Shown here in pieces: positions 59,351 to 64,000 of a DNA stretch of 64,000 bases. The stretch lies in assembly GCA_019454045.1 (NCBI GenBank), contig SKCR01047711.1:1-64000 (forward strand), given 5' to 3'. The position numbers were made by a program, and so were the translations under genes. The notes under the pieces were generated by a model. The model searched no databases. It was given only the letters and a program-made list of their open reading frames with translations, and had not been told where the DNA came from. Each line of letters starts with the position of its first letter. The first letter of the stretch is position 1. Source of the stretch: Zanthoxylum bungeanum. Lineage: Eukaryota; Streptophyta; Magnoliopsida; Sapindales; Rutaceae.

Positions 59351-59815
59351 CTATTGTCTTTCTTTTTGAAATTGTGTATGTAATCTACGAAAGGCTATGT
59401 GAACATATCCACTGGGATGCGTCTCAAGAGTCGAAGATATATCATCTAAAGACTCCTTACTCAAGCCATCCCTAATGAATTTAATTTTGTCTTCGCGATT
59501 ATTAGACACCATTCCTAAAGAACGACAACGAGTATTGCAATTCCAACGTGCACATTTCTAACAAACACCCATTTGCTTAGCTCTTCGTTTCTTTGCATAT
59601 ATGCTTCTTCCAAAACCAGGCAGATGTGAAATAAAAGAGTCTTAAGACTCACCTGCCAATCGGACTCGTGCTTCAATTACCCAACGAATGTCATTGGGAA
59701 CACCATGGATCGTCAGTAACCTCATCCGTTCCAAGCGAGCTTTGTAAACTTTCATTAGATATTTTTGAGGGAGAGAAGGAAATTGCTTGTGAAGATTTGC
59801 GAGAGCTTCTTCCAT
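59351..59815 (-). pseudogene. Unrecognised reading frame upstream of the LOG-like gene, two internal stops
   Basis: From the ATG at 59815 a single frame runs about 154 codons to a stop at 59351, interrupted by TAA (59642-59644) and a TAG near 59558. The first 58 residues (MEEALANLHKQFPSLPQKYL...) are basic and probably helical. The part after the second stop has CARWNCNTRCRSLG, a cysteine pattern that could bind metal, and then HPSGYVHIAFRRLHTQF. A TTTTTTGCAG splice-acceptor-like sequence precedes it. I do not recognise the family. It may be an extra element ORF or another captured fragment. Confidence 0.5.
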
Positions 59816-59889
59816 CTTGAAATGTCTTAACCTGCAAAAAACTAAACACACAAAATTAAATCACACCAAATCACAATATATACAAAAAT

Positions 59890-59940
59890 TGCATGGGTTG
59901 CCTCCCTACTAGCGCTAAGTTTAAAGTCGTCAGCCAGACT
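59890..59940 (-). other. Conserved motif after Athila pol
   Basis: On - GGCTGACGAC...TTAAACTTAGCGCTAGTA...GGGAGGCAACCC, beginning about 20 bp after the pol stop. The same motif is at 61488-61536 on + after the gag remnant, so it marks the same place in both element pieces. Confidence 0.65.
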
Positions 59941-59954
59941 TGACTTCTCGAACG

Positions 59955-60290
59955 TTAAGCTGGATCTGAAAGTGTAACACTGTCTTTTTGTCGCTCAAAT
60001 GATTCTCCCCAGTAGTGCTTGACACGCTTGTTTTTAACCTTGAAAGTTTTGTTAGCGTCAGGATCATGTATCTCAACGGCTCTATTTGGTAAAACTTTGG
60101 TGATCACAAATGGACCTGACCACCGTGATTTTGGCTACCATGGGAAGAATTTCACCCTTGATTTGTTTAACAGTACCTTCTGCCCTGGTTCCAGTTATAT
60201 GCCCACTAACTTCTCATCATATCTTTTCTTGCCCTTTTCTTTGTACAATTTGGCATCTTCAAAAGGCTGATTGATCAACATGGATCTCAT
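59955..60290 (-). pseudogene. Athila-type integrase C-terminal end, two in-frame stops
   Basis: One frame on - reads MRSMLINQPFEDAKLYKEKG, KRYDEKLVGI, stop, PGQKVLLNKSRVKFFPW, stop, PKSRWSGPFVITKVLPNRAV, then HDPDANKTFKVKNKRVKHYW and a terminal stop at 59955-59957. The RWSGPF block is the GPY/F-type module at the end of gypsy integrases. The zinc and catalytic domains are absent: at about 60291 the sequence switches to gag on the opposite strand. Confidence 0.85.
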
Positions 60291-60295
60291 CTGTC

Positions 60296-61389
60296 ATTGA
60301 TGATACTTATTCTGGGATTTCCCATCAACCAATCAACGCCAACAATTTTGAGCTAAAACCTGCATTGATCAACATGGTGCAAAGAAATCAGTTTGGGGGT
60401 TCAACTGTAGAAGATCCCAACTTGTACTTAAAGATGTTCCTGGAGATCGCAGATACTATAAAGATGAATGGCGTGAGTAAATAGGCCATCGGGCTGCACT
60501 TATTCTCATTCTCTTTACGGGATAAAGCGTGGGATTGGCTTCAATCAATACAAACAGGGAGTATCATGACATGGTAGGATATGGCCACGAAATTTCTTGA
60601 GAGGTTATTTCCACCAAATAAATCAGCTCAGCTGAGGGCAGAAATTAGTATATTTAAACAACTGGAGACTGAGACTCTATATGAAGCATGAGAGCGCTTT
60701 TGGGATCTACTACGAAGATGCCCACAACATGATTATGCAGACTGGGTCCAGATTCAGTTGTTCTATAATGGGCTGAATAGTTCAAATATGATTGTGGTTG
60801 ATGCAGCAGCTGGGGAGCTCTATTAAAAAATCAGCTGAGGATGCCTACAATCTATTAGAAGAAATGTCCATTAACCATTTTCAATGGCCAAGTGAACGCG
60901 CTACAGTGACCAAAGTGGCTGGAATATATGAAGTCTCTTGTGCCACTTACAACTCAGATTTCCACCTTATCTACTCAAGTAGCAGTCCTGACAAATCTAC
61001 GAGTACCATCTATTGAACCAGCGGCAGCTACAAATATGCGGTTATTGGAAGGAGAACCAAACTTTGAGAAAGTCCAATATGTGAACAATCAGAATTTCAA
61101 CAGCTATAGAGGAAATCCTGTGCCTAACCGTTATCATCCAAACCAGTCTTATGCTAATAAAGAGAATGACTTGCAACCTTCATCCGGATTCGATTATCAA
61201 AGAGCTGAGCAAAAATCTTCCTTAGAAGATTTCATGAGCACGTTTGTTGCTAATACTTTAGCGAGGTTTGAGAAGAATGAGTCAAGGCTAGACAATATTG
61301 AGACACACATGGAAAATATCGGGGCAACAATGAAGTCCTTAGAAACACAGATTGGACAGATTACTTCCTCCATGACCAAGCAGCAGTAA
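60296..61389 (+). pseudogene. Athila-type Gag, degraded
   Basis: Frames on + give FELKPALINMVQRNQFGG, EDPNLYLKMFLEIADTIK, SLRDKAWDWLQS, ATKFLERLFPPNKSAQLRAE and ERFWDLLRRCPQHDYADWVQ, the capsid order of plant gypsy Gag. In-frame stops lie near 60480, 60574, 60688 and 60825, and frameshifts near 60820 and 60940. The last frame (60928-61389, 153 codons) has SYRGNPVPNRYHPNQSYANK and a C-terminal coiled-coil-like stretch ending SSMTKQQ. No zinc knuckle is visible and protease, RT and integrase do not follow. Confidence 0.85.
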
Positions 61390-62150
61390 GGGGTATTTGG
61401 ATAAACTGCCACAGCTGCCAAGCTATCTTTTTCATGTCAAAGCAATCAGTGGATACAAAAGAAGAAGCTACCATGACCACCATTTGGGTGGTTGCGTCTG
61501 GCTGAAGACGTTAAACTTAGCGCTATCAGGGAGGCAACCCTTGCATTTATTTTATTATTTTTTTTCTTTATTTATAATTTTTATTTTATTGTGTGCTATT
61601 TTTTTACTTATTCGTTTTGCATGCTATTTATGTAGGTAGCACGAGACACACAAAGCCCACGCAACCAAATTCTAACCAGCAAGAGCCTGATCAACTTCAT
61701 GCACGGTAGTGTTGTTCCTCACTCTTGTTCTTTATTTTTTATCTTACATTGAGGATAATGCAAGTTTTAATTTTGGGGGTGTGTGCATGTTGTTTACTTG
61801 TTATTTATTTGTTTAAGTTAAAAAAAAATATTGTTTTTAGTCTTTGATAGTAAAACATAAATCCTGAGATGATACTGTTTGTTTATGAGTGAAATTTTAG
61901 AAACGATAAGTGCCCAATTAACTTTTATCTGATGCCTTGAGTAGTTGATCTATGTTTGACTCGTAAGCACTCAATTATAGGTTTTTAGCAGTGAAAACTT
62001 AAGTAGTTGACAAGGTGACTAGTTAAAGAAATTGCATGTCGATGAATGACCTTTTGCTTAGATATCTATCTTGATTTGCTAGTGTTATGATGTATGGTAT
62101 GGATAGAAATAAAAGAAAATGTCTCTAAAGAAAGAAAATAAACCACCTAT
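61390..62150 (+). other. Athila-type 3' region joined directly to gag
   Basis: Contains the post-pol motif (TTAAACTTAGCGCTATCAGG, about 61508) and an ATTGAGGATAATGCAAGTTT motif with TTTTGGGGGTG (61749-61788). A further 360 bp with GATAAGTGCCCAATTAAC (about 61906) follow. Pol is deleted between 61389 and 61490. No coding sequence. It is cut by the LTR at 62151. Confidence 0.65.
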
Positions 62151-63151
62151 TGTTGGGAAGCGGCCTCAGAGTGCGCAGCGGAAAATTAAATAAATTAAAT
62201 TATGATGCCATTATCCATTTGCCCATGACCCATTTGTTTTGATTATTCTACAAGCCTAGGCATGTTACTATATATTCTAAGCATAAGAACTCATAAAACA
62301 TGCAAAGAACATAAACCTAAACATGCTAAGTATCATAAGAACTCTAATTAAAATAAAGAAATAAAAAGACTTACTTGAACCGAAGACTCATCCAGTCCTC
62401 CCTCCATTCTACAAGCTTTTGTCGAACTCAGCAAGCTCTTCCACGTTCCAAAGATCCACCCAAGTGTGTGGCCTCCAAAGGTGCATGGCCTCCAAAGGTG
62501 CACACACAAAAGCCAAAACTCAACGGCAAGACTACGCCTTGAGTGCACGAGTATTTTTCCCTTAGTGCTAGCCTTGGCAAATACCTGAAAACTTTTAACT
62601 CGAGGTTCCTCTAGTCATTAGACTTAAGGATCAACAAAATCAGTGGCTTACTCTTAAACTTTAGAGTTGCTCACTTATATAAACCCAAGATATGAAAGGT
62701 TTGGTGCAAAAATTTGTAAAGAATTCTTTGGGTTTATATAGGTGCTCCAAAGACAACAAAATTAATTAAAATCCGATGTGGGATAAAAGCTAATTTAATT
62801 TTAGCCATTGGATCTTAATTTAGTGGTTTAATGAGATTATAAAACCCTAATAAGAGTTTGGGCCGAATTGGAATTCAAAACAGATAACAAATAAAAAAAA
62901 TTACTATTCATGTTACTTTTCATATTACTATTCACATTTATTTATTTATTTATTTATTTATTTATTCCAATTCCCATTGCGTTTATTTATTACTATTCAC
63001 GTTTATTTATTTGGAGGAGGGCATTGCGTTTTTATTCATCACCAAATCCATCTCAACCGATCAATGTGAGTTTTTCCGCACCTCCTTTGGTTGTATTCAT
63101 ACTTGTTTCATGCTTAATTTATGATCTTGGGACCCTTAGAGGACTCCAACA
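62151..63151 (+). repeat. Copia-type 5' LTR, family D, complete
   Basis: TGTTGGGAAGCGG...GGACTCCAACA, 1001 bp, with GGGTTTATATAGGTGC (about 62729). A TTTA repeat (62937-62966) lies near its end. The first 740 bp match 17996-18700. The primer site directly after fixes the + orientation. Confidence 0.88.
62937..62966. repeat. (TTTA)n microsatellite
   Basis: About 7.5 copies of TTTA in the family D LTR. A shorter TTTATTTATTACTATTCAC context repeats next to it. In the truncated LTR at 17996 an A-rich run occupies this place. Confidence 0.85.
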
Positions 63152-63152
63152 A

Positions 63153-63164
63153 TGGTATCAGAGC
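63153..63164 (+). other. Primer-binding site, tRNA-iMet type
   Basis: TGGTATCAGAGC lies one base after the LTR end, followed by TATTG. The usual initiator-Met match thus stops after 12 bases. Confidence 0.85.
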
Positions 63165-63580
63165 TATTGATTGCATGAAATTGATTTTAGGGCTAAAATT
63201 GGGCAAAACGAATTTGGGCATTATTTGATGAAATTGGATTGATGAATATGCTTAATTGATGTTTAATTGATGATTGATTAGATCAATTTGAAGAAATTTG
63301 GTTTGGAACAAATTCCCCAATTTGGCTTATGTTGGCCGAAAATGTGTACCCTAAAATTGTCTTGGATTTTGATTTTTTGATTCATTGGATGAGTTAGAAA
63401 TCATTAGGGGGATATTGTTTTAATGTTTTATTTGGTTCAATTGGATTGAATTTGATTTGGGCATTATTTTCCTCCTTGGCCGAGAACTTTAGGCATGTAT
63501 ATTGGGTTTGATTTTGATCAAATTATGTTGGACATGATTCCATGATGATAAGCATGATTAATTGTACAAATGTTGGACAT
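63165..63580 (+). other. 5' leader of the family D element
   Basis: Non-coding. It matches the reverse complement of the copia B leader (about 37260-37610): both have CATGAAATTGATTT(T)AGGGC, TTGGAACAAATT and GCATGTATATTGGGTTTG-like blocks in the same order. No gene. Confidence 0.65.
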
Positions 63581-63589
63581 GATTCCAAC

Positions 63590-64000
63590 CCTTTTTATAG
63601 GCAAGGGTTGGGGTTGTCCTTATGCGAATATGGAAGGAATATTGTGTAATTATGAGGGGATATTTAATTTTTGTGTCATAAGGAAAGAATCTCTTCAATT
63701 TAGGAAGGTAAATTGATTTGATTTGATTTAGTTTAGGAATATGATTTAATTTAATTTGGAAGGTGATTGATGATATTTGATTTGAATCTTTTAATTCGGG
63801 AAGGTGATTTGGCTTGATTTCAACATGTGTTTAATGTGTGAATTGGTTATTTTGGAAAGGTGATGGGCGTGAATTAGGTCCTTTGGGCGTGGGTTTGGTT
63901 CTTTTTGGTGGGCTTGGTGTGTGGCTTGGTGGTGTGTTGGCTTGGTGTGTGGCTTGCGGGGGTTTGGGCTGAGGATGAATTTTAAAACAGAGGTCCAACG
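63590..64000 (-). repeat. Tat-LTR-like segment, running off the window
   Basis: GGGTTGGGGTTGTCCTTATG near 63605, GGTGATGGGCGTG near 63860, a run of GGGCTTGGTGTG, and AGAGGTCCAACG at the end follow the same order as 40205-40690 in the Tat LTR. Divergence is high. The LTR start is missing on the left, so it is truncated or recombined into the leader. Confidence 0.5.

Noticed and set aside
60019..60270. 83-codon frame on +
   Set aside because: It is the antisense shadow of the integrase C-terminal end on -, which has recognisable motifs.

Overview
This window looks like repeat-rich nuclear DNA from a flowering plant, probably a eudicot. It is AT-rich, and nearly all of it can be assigned to nested LTR retrotransposons and their debris. 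I see no intact host gene, no tRNA or rRNA gene, no CRISPR array and nothing bacterial. The coding traces are Ty1/copia and Ty3/gypsy (Tat-type and Athila-type) Gag, protease, reverse transcriptase, RNase H and integrase, almost all broken by frameshifts and stops. The one clear cellular gene trace is an intronless, frameshifted LOG-like cytokinin-activation gene lying inside an Athila-type element.

Layout. 1-5008: 3' half of a Tat-type gypsy element on + (integrase remnant, 43-bp tandem array, LTR). 5009-5294: unassigned. 5295-17995: one gypsy-like LTR on -, split by a solo copia LTR (6447-8601, TSD CACCG) and by a decayed copia element C (8791-17324, TSD GTATT). 17996-18720: fragment of a copia-like LTR, family D. 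About 18721-30093: 5' LTR end, primer site and leader of an Athila-type element on +, split by copia A (18856-29033, TSD TGAAC), the best preserved element. 30094-52811: old copia B on -, with a full-length Tat-type element (37626-51788, -) inserted at its primer-binding site. 52812-57022: two Athila-type LTRs of about 2.1 kb, head to head, forming a giant palindrome. 57023-60290: 3' part of an Athila-type element on -, with the LOG-like pseudogene and an unrecognised second reading frame. 60296-62150: Athila-type gag on + joined directly to 3' non-coding sequence. 62151 to the end: copia D 5' LTR and leader on +, running into another Tat-LTR-like segment.

How the parts relate. Each autonomous element once encoded Gag to package its RNA and Pol to copy and integrate it. 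Primer sites (tRNA-iMet type for copia, tRNA-Asp-like for Athila, a different TGG-start site for Tat) and polypurine tracts mark the ends of the internal regions. By relative age, copia A is young: its LTRs are nearly identical and its target duplication is perfect. Copia B is old and heavily decayed. The Tat element inside B is intermediate, with a degenerate target duplication and a catalytic reverse-transcriptase Asp changed to Tyr.

The most unusual features are the LOG-like transduced gene, the 4.2-kb inverted-LTR palindrome beside it, the chimeric LTR of copia C, and the tandem arrays in the Tat 3' regions. All homology statements come from reading motifs by eye; no database or alignment program was used.
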